Positions 24,122 through 34,083 of a stretch of 64,000 nt of DNA are shown in pieces. Source of the stretch: a virus. Below the pieces are notes generated by a model that saw only the letters and a list, made by a program, of their open reading frames with translations, was not told the DNA's origin and made no database searches. Position 1 is the stretch's first letter. Each line of letters starts with the position of its first letter. The stretch lies in the IMG/VR virus record IMGVR_UViG_3300020446_000001, positions 62,001-126,000 of that record. The stretch is one strand, 5' to 3'. The position numbers were made by a program, and so were the translations under genes.

Positions 24122-24876
24122 GGGATTATATGTTTGATGCACCAGCACCGCTAAGAAAGAGTATGACACAAATTTACAAAGCAGTATCCGAAGGGCATAC
24201 AATCATATCTGGGCAAACAAAGTATGGAAAAACTACTTTCGCAAGGGCCCTACTAAGAAACGATAGTATCTTTGACCGTAGAAAAAAACCAATATACATA
24301 TTTCTTGATACAAAACATGACGATTCGCTTTTAGGTGATGGATTTGTAGTAGATAATATTCTAGATCTTCGCTACCATATAGATAATAAGGATAGGAGAA
24401 TTATATACAGACCACCTGGAACAAATGAAAGAAAGAAACACCTCACCGACATAGTAAATACTTTATTTTCTTACAAAACCATGAATTCGCATTCAACTGT
24501 GCCATTCCTGCTTTTCGTAGACGAACTGCAGTTGTACGCAGGCAAAATGTCTTCTCATGAAGGTCTCGAACGGTTAGCAACTACTGGAGCTGGAAAGGGC
24601 ATAATTGGCATCTTTATGGCTCAAAGACTTCAAGATATACATGAACAAACATTGTCTCAGTGCAATAACACGATTGTATTCTTCATGCGAGAAAGACCAG
24701 AATATCTGAAAAGCAGGAATCTTTCAGTGCTGATACCTTGGATGGATTGGCTAAAAGCAAATAAGTGGTTTTTTGCTTACCAAACAAGTGAAAATAATGA
24801 TTGGGAGTTGCACGAACCTGTCCCTATGGTCAATGTTAAACCCTCTCTAAATGATGAAGCCGTTTTTCTGCCTTAA
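24118..24876 (+). CDS. FtsK/HerA-type ATPase, candidate DNA-packaging motor
   Basis: 252 residues. Walker A is GQTKYGKTT at 32-40. Walker B is 'LLFVDE' at 131-136. A following 'GKGIIGIFMAQR' (about 159-170) is the sensor/arginine segment typical of the HerA/FtsK branch. The small size and lack of membrane or N-terminal domains fit packaging ATPases of membrane-containing and other tailless viruses, but plasmid partition or transfer ATPases are alternatives. It is co-transcribed with the RHH protein. Packaging is inferred from the context of structural genes and the absence of a terminase. Confidence 0.75.
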   Translation: MRDYMFDAPAPLRKSMTQIYKAVSEGHTIISGQTKYGKTTFARALLRNDSIFDRRKKPIYIFLDTKHDDSLLGDGFVVDNILDLRYHIDNKDRRIIYRPPGTNERKKHLTDIVNTLFSYKTMNSHSTVPFLLFVDELQLYAGKMSSHEGLERLATTGAGKGIIGIFMAQRLQDIHEQTLSQCNNTIVFFMRERPEYLKSRNLSVLIPWMDWLKANKWFFAYQTSENNDWELHEPVPMVNVKPSLNDEAVFLP

Positions 24877-24940
24877 CATTGGGTAATTATTTTATGGATG
24901 AATTGAATGCATCATTTCGTCGGCCAATCACCTTCGCTCT

Positions 24941-24983
24941 GCATCCCATTCCCAGATGCGTTCGGGGGGTCGGGGAGGCCGAC
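24941..24983. terminator. Two short hairpins between convergent genes
   Basis: GCATC...GATGC (24941-24959) and GTCGG-GGAGG-CCGAC (24969-24983) are perfect 5-bp stems in the 133-base spacer between the ATPase and the chaperonin stop codons. They could end transcription from either side. There is no clear T-run after the stems, so support is modest. Confidence 0.3.
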
Positions 24984-25009
24984 TTCGTTCATAAATCCCC
25001 GGCTCCCAC

Positions 25010-26497
25010 TTATCTGTGGCTTTCTTCAAACATTTCTTGGAATGATTTTGACTTGATTATCGCATGAGTTCTAAGTAATGCAACGCTGTTTTCAACTGCG
25101 GCTTTCATAGCGCTCTGTACAACTGCTAAGGGTTCCCGCACGCTCATGTGCGAGACCGCGCCGGCAAGTGCGTCCACGCCCGCCCCTGCGTCCTGCGAGA
25201 GTTCGTGCATTGTATCCATAAGATCCATGCCTGCTGATTCGGCTAATGTTTTCGGAATCAAAAGTAATGCCTCGCCAAAGGCTAATTTCGCTGCCTCTGC
25301 TTTTGAATCTAAGGTCGGAGCGGCTTTTTCAATTGCTCTCGCCATTTGATTCTGTATTGTGCCTGCCCCTGTCACCATGTTTGGTTCTGTTGCTACTAGC
25401 CAGGCTACACCTATAGCATCATCTAGAGCCCTCATTATTTCTTGGGCGGACTGTTCTGTAATAGCATAGAGAAGTATGGAAATAGAACCTTTTTCTGGAC
25501 CTGTCACAGTCGTATATGCATTGGGTTTTGCTTTTACAAAATTTACCTCACCTGTTCCAATATCTTCTTCGGATAATGATGCTAGGTCTGAAACTATAGT
25601 TGCTCCTGTTACCTCTGCGATTCTGTGGATATCTGATTTACGCACTTGGCGTAGAGCAAGTATGCCGGCTTTTCTAAAGACTTGTTGGGCTCTACTGTCA
25701 ATCTGTTTTTGACAAAATACTACTTTTACATCGAGTTCTAAGATACTGTTGAGCCTATTCTTGATATATTCGTCCTGTACCTGCGCAATTTCAGCGATTT
25801 TAGTCGGATCGCTCAATGATATGTTTGCTTGAGGGGGTGCGAGGTCTTCGTCTAGAACCAAAATCTTACCCTTTGCTTTTGGCGGCATGGCTGATAGGCA
25901 TGGTTCTTTCATAACTACCACGCCCTCAATAACTTGGGAATCTTCTGTATTACCCGGCATTGCCAATATTTTCGCTTCTTCTGGCCTTGCAGATAAAGCG
26001 GCTGTCGCACATAATTCGATTAGTTTGTCGGAGTAGTCCCCGGCGGTTTTTCCAGTCAAAGCTGTTTTGGCAGCCTCCATGGCACCTTCATGCGGGTCAA
26101 GACTGAAACTGTTAAGTTTTGCAGATTCAAGAGCGATGCGTAGACCTTCACGATATCCACGGGATATATCATTCGGGTGAATACCACGCTCAATCAAGGT
26201 GTCTGCAAGTCTTAGTAATTCAGATAGAAGTATAACCGTTGTTGTAGTTCCATCAAACACTTGTTCTTCTTGGGCTTTGGCTACTTCAACAATCATTTTC
26301 GCTACTGGGTCTCGGAAATCTTGCATTTTCAGAATTGTTGCCCCATCATTAGTTTGCAAGTGCTCACCCATGCGGTCTACCAACATCATATCGAAACCGA
26401 GTGGGCCTAGTGTTTTGCGTACTCTTGAGGCCACTTCAATTGCGATTTCAACAATATGCCTTTGAGCATCTCGACCTCTTATGACTTCATCTTCCAT
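25010..26497 (-). CDS. Group II chaperonin (thermosome-like)
   Basis: 495 residues, shorter than the usual 540-550. Nucleotide-site motifs: 'LGPLGFDMMLVD' (30-41; usual LGPKGMDKML), 'NDGATIL' (50-56) and 'DGTTTT' (82-87). The apical domain is clear ('KILVLDEDLAPP', 'VVFCQKQIDSRAQQVFRKAGILALRQVRKSDIHRIAEVTGATIV') and keeps a lid-type protrusion. The usual GGGA.E motif is changed to 'GAGTIQN'. The start is 17 bases after the giant-protein stop; longer frames overlap it. It should form a double-ring ATP-driven folding chamber. An element-encoded copy could fold the very large proteins encoded alongside or alter the host chaperonin. Confidence 0.92.
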   Translation of the reverse strand: MEDEVIRGRDAQRHIVEIAIEVASRVRKTLGPLGFDMMLVDRMGEHLQTNDGATILKMQDFRDPVAKMIVEVAKAQEEQVFDGTTTTVILLSELLRLADTLIERGIHPNDISRGYREGLRIALESAKLNSFSLDPHEGAMEAAKTALTGKTAGDYSDKLIELCATAALSARPEEAKILAMPGNTEDSQVIEGVVVMKEPCLSAMPPKAKGKILVLDEDLAPPQANISLSDPTKIAEIAQVQDEYIKNRLNSILELDVKVVFCQKQIDSRAQQVFRKAGILALRQVRKSDIHRIAEVTGATIVSDLASLSEEDIGTGEVNFVKAKPNAYTTVTGPEKGSISILLYAITEQSAQEIMRALDDAIGVAWLVATEPNMVTGAGTIQNQMARAIEKAAPTLDSKAEAAKLAFGEALLLIPKTLAESAGMDLMDTMHELSQDAGAGVDALAGAVSHMSVREPLAVVQSAMKAAVENSVALLRTHAIIKSKSFQEMFEESHR

Positions 26498-26513
26498 GAG
26501 TCTACGACACGGT

Positions 26514-29500
26514 TCAGCCGTTTGAAGATTCACGCACAGCCATTGAGTCAATTGTCTGGAACAAACCTAATGCCATAGCGTGTCGACCATGTTTATTATG
26601 AGCATTTTCCATCTTTACATTTGATTTAATTAGTTCAATAATATCTTGCAATGCTAATTCATCCATCCATACTGTGTTAGGTTTTGAGCCTCCACTTGGC
26701 ATCAACGGTGATAGTGCATTTGTCATCGCTTGGTCGACATCGTGTACCGTACCGATATCTTTGTACAACAAAAGTGCTAACAAAATATGCATGTTTGAGA
26801 CTCTTCCAGAAAACCCATTTATGTATTGTCTAGCAGCATCTATGAAAGATTCTGTCGCACCTGAAGAACGGAGCATGTCTAATTTATCAGGGATTCCGGA
26901 AAATCGTTTCTTTCCACTGTGATTTGAATCGGGCAAGTATACTCTAACAGTGTTGCTGGCTTTTTTAGTAGATTTTTGTCGTGGGTCATTGCGGTCTACA
27001 TGAATTAACTGTGGTTGAATCAAATCCATTCCGATTCTGAACCTAGTTATTGCTCTTTCAAGGTCTTCATTCGACAAATCTTCCAAATATGCTGAATTTA
27101 ACGGATGGTTTAGTGAAGGGTTCTGTTTACTATCTAAAATCATCATAGGAGACAACTCGAAGCATTTGTACTCAGCATAGTACTCAGGGATAGCTTTGCA
27201 CATTTGTTTGTTGATATATCTTGTTTGGTCTACAACAAGGAACGGTTTGTCACCATTCTTCTCTTGAAATTCGGCCTCAGAGGCATTGAACACCGATGCA
27301 ATATCTTTCTCGAATTCTCCGGCGATTTCAGCCATCTCCATAACTTCAAATCTTTCACTTTTGGGAAAGTGGAACCAGTCGATACGATCTGCCATGACTG
27401 TAAAATGGTCGCATATTCCAAGGTTGGTAAACATTCCATGATACACCATGAAATCCTCTGGAGATGATTGCGAGGGCTCCCATGCGGCAGGGTGAGTATG
27501 GTAAAATGCATCGGCATCCATCATCATTCTGCCATCTACTCTCGCTTCATTCAAGTGTGGGTGACCTTTTTTCCAGTAAAGTATTCCATCTTTCGCATAG
27601 CCGCACCCCTCTCCATAATTTTGACATTTTCTTGCTAGTTGCATGAGAAAAGCATGTGAGCCTATTTTTCCTTCTAGCTTCTCTTTTTTGAAAATCCTAT
27701 CGATTTGTTTTTCAGTCATAGGTTTATGATCTTCGATGTACTCTTTTCCGTGACTGTCTATTGGATTAGATAGCACTCTGTTGGCTTGACCGACCCCCCT
27801 CATTAGAATGTTGCCACTTGGCATTTTGTCTGCTGTGAATTCAGTCGATGCCGTTATGTGATAAGGTATTCTCTTAGGGCTAGGGACGACTTCTTTTCTG
27901 CGGAGGAATGAAAATTCTTTTAGTAATTCGCGTCTGTTCATCTTCCTCTTAGGTTTAATGTCTATTTCCCAATCAAAATAATACTCTTGATTTCTTTTCA
28001 TCATTCGGCGTTGGACTTTAGACTTCAAAACCTCATACTTGTCTGTTTTCATCCCTTTCTTAGGTATGCCGAGGGCTTCTGCGAACATCTTGGCAGTTGG
28101 CTTCATAGGAGTCCCTACAGGGTTCTGTCGTTTGGAGGTTTCAACAGTTTGATTGACGATTATTTCGTCATAAAGAGGGTGCTCCTTTCCACGAATGACA
28201 ACGGTATGTTCTTCCCCATACAATTCTAAGTTGCCTCTAGTTTCTAGACGCAAACGAGGTTCGCTTTTCTTGTCAGGGAAATGTTTCAATCTAGCATAGC
28301 CATTGACTTGAACTTTGTTTTTCGCGTAGTAGTGTTTGCCGCCCGTTTCCACAGATATGATGTATTGTGGTTGTTTGGCAGCATTAACAACGGTAAATCC
28401 AGCCTTTTTACGGAACATGTTGATTCTGATTATTTTGCCATATGTTTTGTCTAATTTGCCCGATGGTGGTTTTTCTAAAACCCCAACATCTAATTTAGAT
28501 TCTGCCCCATTTGAAGTTACTATAACGGAGGCTCCTTTGACAAACTCTCCTGTCACATCCATAGTAAATTGTCCAGTTTTTGGAATAGCATGTACTGGAG
28601 GGTTTGTTTTTACTCCTAATTCTGCTAGTAATTTTTCTGATTTTTCCTTACTGTTTACTGAACCGATGTTAGACTCTTTAGCCTTTTTCTTCACATCTTC
28701 TAGTGAGATTCCCGCTTTTTTGGCAAGTTCTACAGTTTCTTGAAACCAGTTTTTATCTTGCTTTTTGTCTTGTTTTTTGTCTTGTTGTTGATTGGTTTGT
28801 TTCTGTATTTGAGGAAGGAGGTCGCCCATCACTAGCCTTGACACTGTGGTTGTCAACTGTTTAGGTCTGTATGTGGATTTTTTCGCTTGACTCGTTTGTC
28901 CTGCCGGAGGTCTTGAACCGATTCCGGGCCTTTGGTGACCAGGGTTAGTTTTCAAAGTGGTCGCATCTAAAACCATGTCGACAATTTTTTGTTGTTCGTC
29001 TTCACTTATGTTTTGAGCATTATACATCAAAACTACTTTAGAGTTGGATTGGAACTTCATAGTTATGTTTTTTCTTTCGGGCGGAAACATGGTAAGATAT
29101 CCACCACCTGCCGATGAGGTTTGGTTCCAAGCTTTTTCTGTGAAACCGTAATCCTCTAAGTTCATTTTTAGACGATATAATGGGATACTTCGGCTTAGGT
29201 CGAATCTAAGCACCATTTGTTGAATGACTGTGCCGGGAGGAGGGTTGGATTTTACCTCGCCGCAGAAGAATTCAACTATTGCCTCTGCAATAGGGAATAG
29301 ATCTTCATCTTCTCGGATTTCAATTAATTCTGATTGAGTTAGGCCCGCTTTCGCACCTTTTGTTTGGATATAATTTCTATGGTCTGCTCTTTCGATAAAT
29401 ACAGAGAACCCTGATGAGGCAAGGTGGTCGGCAAGTTTTTGTGTGTTTTCCTTAACTTGTTTTGGATAGTTTCTGTTTGTGAATAGCACTACTTGGTATG

Positions 29501-32500
29501 CATTCCACTCTGGATGGTTTGGTGGATATGAATGTATATCTAATAATATTGAACATTCCTCAAGACTATCGTTAAGGTTTTCATGGAATTCTGAGTCTTC
29601 TGCTTCAACCCTGTTAAGGTCTAAGAATGAACGGTTTATTTTCCCTACCAGCATTTTCACTTTTTTGCCTTCTGCTCTCATCCGACTTGCTAGTGCGGTG
29701 GCTAGAGGCATTGCTGCATGATCCGTGTGATGGAAATGTTCGGCAGTCGGAGCTTCTGATGCGTGTGGCACTGTCATTAAGATGGCACTAGTACTAGCAG
29801 GAGGGTTCTCCGTCAATGATTTCCCACACAGTTCACATGAGACTATCCTAGTTTCTGGTTCATCTGATGAACGCATCTGTTTCTTTTCTTCATTCCAATA
29901 TGGAGAGCCACATCCACAGTGCGGACTTTCAGAGGAGAGTTTGCCTCCTTTTTTGTAACAAATCAAACTTCGGCGTCTTCGGCGGACATCAATGTCTCGT
30001 GGTTTTGCCTTTCCAAGTCGTTGTAAGTTTTCACGGCAAACTTGGAGATACTTAGAACGGTCTGCTTCGGCTGCGGCTGGCGTAGAATATAACTGCGCTG
30101 CAAACACATCTCCTAACGGCTTGTAAATGTGCTTCAACCGAGTCTCCATCGACATGTGCATAGGCACCCTCTTTATTCTCTCTAAAGTAGGTGGTGGATT
30201 GAATAAGCGTTGTTGACCTGCTTGCATTCGTCCCTCTGCTTTTTGTTTATTGAAATCGACCTTCATAGCATGGGCTTGCTCATACTGGTCTGCGTTGATT
30301 AGAAATACATCTCTTTTCCAAGGTATAGACAAAGTTTCTGTGACTGTCTTCATACCTGCTTTTTTCATTTGTTTCTTTACTTTTGCACTATAATAAGAAA
30401 AATCGTGCGCGAATATACCCTCATTTTCTTTGAGATATTGGGACAAAATTTCTTGAGGCAAAAGATTGCCGTATATGTCTGGGTTAGATAATATGAAAGG
30501 CATCGTGAATTCAGGTTCAAGTAGACGGCGAGGGTTAGATAGCCATTTACCTTCGCCCTCACCTGCAACTTGAGATAAGCGTAAATCTTGGGGATTCAGT
30601 TCTTTGTCGCTACGATATCTTTTGAAAGATGGTTGAAACAACGCTGGCGCCCTTTTTGTGCCTACCTGAGTCATAACGCCGTCAATCATTCTGTAAACTG
30701 GTTTATCCCCCCAATTCAAAGCTCGATACTCAATTTCTGCAACCATCGCAGTCTCGTTAAAGAGTGTTGGGTCTACGGCGAACATCATCCCCTTCCCTGT
30801 GTCATCGTGGTTTGTCGACATTGAAGGTTCACTTGCAACATAATGACCGCCCCATTTTCGGCTATCGGAATCGTCTTTGATTGGCACCTTTCCAACTCGA
30901 AGAGTTTGTTCTATTACTTTACGATCTTCAACTGTAAATCCTGTGCCAACATTCCCTGAGTAAATGTAATCTCCTTTTTCATCCATAAATGCGAGAGCCA
31001 AACCTCCTGCTATATCTTCGAAAGCACCACCTCGACCAACTCTCTCACCTGATGAACCGTAATAGTATCCGATTATTGCAAGGTCGGCGGTCATGCCCCC
31101 CTTTACTTTGAATGTTGATTTCTTTCCAGTAGGGAATCTTAAAACTGCACCCTCAAACTCAGGCTCTAACATTCCCTCCCTCCACAAGGATTCCAGTGGA
31201 GATTTCCCTTGACCTTGTTCCATAGGAATAGGGAATGCCGATTTACCGCCTTTGAGCAGTGTCCCTACGGTGGCAATCCGTGTTTCGTATGGCGTATCGC
31301 TCATATCAACTCCATCTAGCATGAGAATGTCAAAGGCTGCATACCGAATCCGCTTTTGTCTTTCAAGTGTCGATGAATCTCCTGTTGTTTTGATGATTGA
31401 AGCCACTGTTTCAGAACGGCCTTCTTCATCTCTGTCGCCACCAGTCATAGGCAACATTTTGCCTTCTTTATCAACTGCAAATAATTCACCCATAATCCAA
31501 GCTTCTTTCACTTTCTGCTTCTTGAGTAGTTTCGTGATTTCTTCGGTAATGTGGAAGTTGGCTCGCCACCTGTCATACCAGTTCCAAAGAACTGTTTCAT
31601 TCCCATCAAAGTGTGCGAGGACCCCTTCGCCATCAATCTTCAAAGTCGCAATGTAAGGAGTTCCGTCTTCTTCCAATCTGCCAGTCCAATATTCATAGTC
31701 TGTTTCCCCTGATTTGAATGTAGACTTTTTCCATTGTCGGGCTATGAATGGCAAAGGAGAGAAATTTGGATCGTCAACTGGAGTAAATGTGTCTTTGTAT
31801 CTTGAACCGTATTGTTCATGTTTTTCGTTCGGCTCTCCACTTATCGCTTTTCCAATGTCAACCTGCTTTACTTTTCCGTCTCCCAAATATAGTTGTCCAT
31901 GTTCTCTTGTTTGCGATCTTAATGGTATTTTTTGTGAACCCGTCATCATTGTTGCTGGCGGATTGCGCTTAGTTTTCTTCTTCATCTTCTCAATGAACTT
32001 AGCATATACTTTTTGCGCGGCTTTTATTCCAGGAGTTTGGTGTGCATGAAATCTTGCTCTTTGTTCCATAGCCATTGCTGCTTGTATCTTATGAGCATGA
32101 GTTTTACCGGAACGCTTGATTATGTTTATTGACTTAATAGCAGTTGCTTTATCTTTGAACCCTAAGCCTTGTATTGTGTTTTCTTTATCCTCATCATCAA
32201 ACAAGTCTGAATGTTCACTCTTAGGTTGTCCTTCATACTTCTTGGGTATTCTATGTGCGCCACCATGAGGGTTTGCTAAAGCTTCTTGCCACTTTGAATC
32301 AAAACCGGGTTCTATTACCGCAACTAACATCTCATTCGATTTAACTGGGTCCGTTTCAATCAAAAGTTCGACTACATCATTTTCGTATTTGAGTTTCAAA
32401 TATCTAGTTTCATTTTGCTCCGTTGCTATTTGCCTTATGGTGTCAAGAAGTTCAGGGTCATTTGCTACTTTAAGTGCGTATTCTATGGCTTCCTCGGTGG

Positions 32501-33893
32501 TATACCCTGAGCCCATATCTTCTTCAAAATCTTTAGGACTATCTTCATGAGCGGGATTGGTTTTTGTTTTGGTTTTACTTTCCCTCCAACACACTATGCA
32601 CCCTGGCCCACACACTCTTGACGGCGCTCCATCTCCGCCGTCTTCCTTCGATGTATTAGCAAAGTTCTTTGCATTCATGAAAGCATCTCTTTCGGTATCA
32701 TCTTTGAATGGTTTGTCATCCCAATTCCATGTTTTCTTGTAATTTTCTTTCATATATTTGGTGACTGATTTTTCGTGTTCTTTCATTCCTTTTATGTTGT
32801 CGTCGTGGACTTTTTGCGAATCAGAGTACCACTTTGCAGAGGGGACGACTGAGGGGTCAAAGGAATATGCAGTGGGTGGAAAAACGCCATATTTTTTCTC
32901 TGGTAGAACGGGATTTGCTTTGATTAGCCCTGCTTCAATCGCAAGTTGATAGTCTCCCATCTTTTTGTTGCCCTTCTTTACTGTGTTGCCCAATGTTACA
33001 AAAGAATAAACTCTTCCTGCCGCCCATTGGTGTTGTTGAACTCCGGGTCTGTGTCCAGTTCTCCACGCAGCCAAACCCTTATCGTACACTTTTTGCAGTA
33101 TACGCTTCTTGATCTTTGTTGCTTTTGCTATCTTGTCTATGAATTTGCCCTTTTCTGGTAATGGACCATACATTTTGATGAACTTTTTCTTGTATTTACT
33201 TGGTACTGTTTTGTAGCCTCTTGCTGTTGCTTGTATATCAGATTTCCAATATTCGTATGCTTTTGGATCATCTATATCGTACTTGTAGCCTTTGTCGATT
33301 TCCTTGATCGCAATCTGCATCTCTTCCTTCGTCAAGCCCTTTAGGTACCGCTTCGGAATCGTTTTGCCTCCTGGGGTTTTCTTTGGCGGATTATTCTGTA
33401 CCTGTTGAACCTCAGTTACAATCCCTTCAAGCATGATTTCAAATGGTGTGAATTGTTCATAGTCAAGTTGGTTAGATTGGAATGGTTTTCCCCCCTCTTC
33501 TGTGTTTACAGCGATTGTAATGTGCGGGAATTTGACTTTAGGGCTAATTGGATGAGGAGGTTCAACCCTCAAAGCCATCACTTTGTCATTAAGTCCGTAA
33601 GACACGCCTCGAAGAGTAACTGTTGAACCAAGCGGGTATGTTGGAGAATAGTCGTGTTTACCTTTTGGATGAGTAAGTTCGCCCATAGTAATAGTCATGT
33701 GATGAGCAAACTCTGTCCACCCATTCGGTAATTCAAAAGCAGATAGTAGTGCATTTCTTGACTCAGGAGTCAAGACAACGCCAGTGTAGCTGACTGGATT
33801 AATGAGGTCTGCATATCTTAGCCATGGGTGTGTTTCAACACCTTCGCCGGGGAAAAAGGGCGTGACTTTGTTTGGTAAATCCCCTATAATCAT
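26514..33893 (-). CDS. Giant multidomain protein: 2H, ligase, FGase-like, JAB
   Basis: 2459 residues; ATG at 33893 follows GGGGTGA. In order: (1) residues ~30-140 with two HxT-type motifs (HMTI 65-68, HITI 124-127), as in 2H/LigT phosphoesterases; (2) ~170-445 unknown basic region; (3) ~645-1115 ATP-dependent ligase, motif I KIDGEG with Lys752, then 'MGELFAV', 'AAFDILMLDG', 'EGAVLRF' and 'TFKVKGG'; (4) ~1363-1550 N-formylglutamate-amidohydrolase-like ('VPHAS', 'DLNR', 'LLDIHSYP'); (5) ~1650-1925 unknown; (6) ~2045-2255 JAB/MPN metalloprotease with YHTHP at 2131-2135 and a later S/D; (7) ~2260-2459 helical. An Asn-Pro motif recurs at 168, 327, 446, 541, 644, 1120, 1137, 1232, 1363, 1550, 1650, 1764, 1924, 2043 and 2258, often at domain edges. 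It may be a polyprotein. Confidence 0.85.
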   Translation of the reverse strand: MIIGDLPNKVTPFFPGEGVETHPWLRYADLINPVSYTGVVLTPESRNALLSAFELPNGWTEFAHHMTITMGELTHPKGKHDYSPTYPLGSTVTLRGVSYGLNDKVMALRVEPPHPISPKVKFPHITIAVNTEEGGKPFQSNQLDYEQFTPFEIMLEGIVTEVQQVQNNPPKKTPGGKTIPKRYLKGLTKEEMQIAIKEIDKGYKYDIDDPKAYEYWKSDIQATARGYKTVPSKYKKKFIKMYGPLPEKGKFIDKIAKATKIKKRILQKVYDKGLAAWRTGHRPGVQQHQWAAGRVYSFVTLGNTVKKGNKKMGDYQLAIEAGLIKANPVLPEKKYGVFPPTAYSFDPSVVPSAKWYSDSQKVHDDNIKGMKEHEKSVTKYMKENYKKTWNWDDKPFKDDTERDAFMNAKNFANTSKEDGGDGAPSRVCGPGCIVCWRESKTKTKTNPAHEDSPKDFEEDMGSGYTTEEAIEYALKVANDPELLDTIRQIATEQNETRYLKLKYENDVVELLIETDPVKSNEMLVAVIEPGFDSKWQEALANPHGGAHRIPKKYEGQPKSEHSDLFDDEDKENTIQGLGFKDKATAIKSINIIKRSGKTHAHKIQAAMAMEQRARFHAHQTPGIKAAQKVYAKFIEKMKKKTKRNPPATMMTGSQKIPLRSQTREHGQLYLGDGKVKQVDIGKAISGEPNEKHEQYGSRYKDTFTPVDDPNFSPLPFIARQWKKSTFKSGETDYEYWTGRLEEDGTPYIATLKIDGEGVLAHFDGNETVLWNWYDRWRANFHITEEITKLLKKQKVKEAWIMGELFAVDKEGKMLPMTGGDRDEEGRSETVASIIKTTGDSSTLERQKRIRYAAFDILMLDGVDMSDTPYETRIATVGTLLKGGKSAFPIPMEQGQGKSPLESLWREGMLEPEFEGAVLRFPTGKKSTFKVKGGMTADLAIIGYYYGSSGERVGRGGAFEDIAGGLALAFMDEKGDYIYSGNVGTGFTVEDRKVIEQTLRVGKVPIKDDSDSRKWGGHYVASEPSMSTNHDDTGKGMMFAVDPTLFNETAMVAEIEYRALNWGDKPVYRMIDGVMTQVGTKRAPALFQPSFKRYRSDKELNPQDLRLSQVAGEGEGKWLSNPRRLLEPEFTMPFILSNPDIYGNLLPQEILSQYLKENEGIFAHDFSYYSAKVKKQMKKAGMKTVTETLSIPWKRDVFLINADQYEQAHAMKVDFNKQKAEGRMQAGQQRLFNPPPTLERIKRVPMHMSMETRLKHIYKPLGDVFAAQLYSTPAAAEADRSKYLQVCRENLQRLGKAKPRDIDVRRRRRSLICYKKGGKLSSESPHCGCGSPYWNEEKKQMRSSDEPETRIVSCELCGKSLTENPPASTSAILMTVPHASEAPTAEHFHHTDHAAMPLATALASRMRAEGKKVKMLVGKINRSFLDLNRVEAEDSEFHENLNDSLEECSILLDIHSYPPNHPEWNAYQVVLFTNRNYPKQVKENTQKLADHLASSGFSVFIERADHRNYIQTKGAKAGLTQSELIEIREDEDLFPIAEAIVEFFCGEVKSNPPPGTVIQQMVLRFDLSRSIPLYRLKMNLEDYGFTEKAWNQTSSAGGGYLTMFPPERKNITMKFQSNSKVVLMYNAQNISEDEQQKIVDMVLDATTLKTNPGHQRPGIGSRPPAGQTSQAKKSTYRPKQLTTTVSRLVMGDLLPQIQKQTNQQQDKKQDKKQDKNWFQETVELAKKAGISLEDVKKKAKESNIGSVNSKEKSEKLLAELGVKTNPPVHAIPKTGQFTMDVTGEFVKGASVIVTSNGAESKLDVGVLEKPPSGKLDKTYGKIIRINMFRKKAGFTVVNAAKQPQYIISVETGGKHYYAKNKVQVNGYARLKHFPDKKSEPRLRLETRGNLELYGEEHTVVIRGKEHPLYDEIIVNQTVETSKRQNPVGTPMKPTAKMFAEALGIPKKGMKTDKYEVLKSKVQRRMMKRNQEYYFDWEIDIKPKRKMNRRELLKEFSFLRRKEVVPSPKRIPYHITASTEFTADKMPSGNILMRGVGQANRVLSNPIDSHGKEYIEDHKPMTEKQIDRIFKKEKLEGKIGSHAFLMQLARKCQNYGEGCGYAKDGILYWKKGHPHLNEARVDGRMMMDADAFYHTHPAAWEPSQSSPEDFMVYHGMFTNLGICDHFTVMADRIDWFHFPKSERFEVMEMAEIAGEFEKDIASVFNASEAEFQEKNGDKPFLVVDQTRYINKQMCKAIPEYYAEYKCFELSPMMILDSKQNPSLNHPLNSAYLEDLSNEDLERAITRFRIGMDLIQPQLIHVDRNDPRQKSTKKASNTVRVYLPDSNHSGKKRFSGIPDKLDMLRSSGATESFIDAARQYINGFSGRVSNMHILLALLLYKDIGTVHDVDQAMTNALSPLMPSGGSKPNTVWMDELALQDIIELIKSNVKMENAHNKHGRHAMALGLFQTIDSMAVRESSNG
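28743..28790 (-). repeat. Short DKKQ coding repeats
   Basis: TTGCTTTTTGTC/TTGTTTTTTGTC units encode 'QDKKQDKKQDK' within a Gln/Lys linker of the giant protein, between a Thr/Pro-rich segment and a small helical domain. Confidence 0.5.
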
Positions 33894-33897
33894 CGTC

Positions 33898-34083
33898 TCA
33901 CCCCACAAGTGCCTCTAACACATTGAATTTAGCATCTTTCTTGAATAACATCGTGTGTCCACATTCTGAACAACTGATGGCTTGGAATTTCTTGTTTGAG
34001 TAGTTGAATAACCTGCTCCATTTGCCTTGCATGATAACTGTGTCTGATTGCAAGTTGCTACTTCCACATACTATACACTTCAT
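33898..34083 (-). CDS. Zinc-ribbon protein, 61 residues
   Basis: The start at 34083 has GGAGGTGG directly upstream and overlaps the previous stop (ATGA). CxxC pairs near the N-terminus ('CIVCGSS') and in the middle ('CSECGHT') frame 'WSRLFNYSNKKFQAISC'. This is the layout of a widespread small archaeal/bacterial zinc-ribbon family of nucleic-acid-binding proteins. It sits between two giant genes. Exact function unknown. Confidence 0.7.
   Translation of the reverse strand: MKCIVCGSSNLQSDTVIMQGKWSRLFNYSNKKFQAISCSECGHTMLFKKDAKFNVLEALVG

Noticed and set aside
24879-25067. Plus-strand frame after the ATPase
   Set aside because: It overlaps the chaperonin end, lacks a ribosome binding site and covers the hairpin region.
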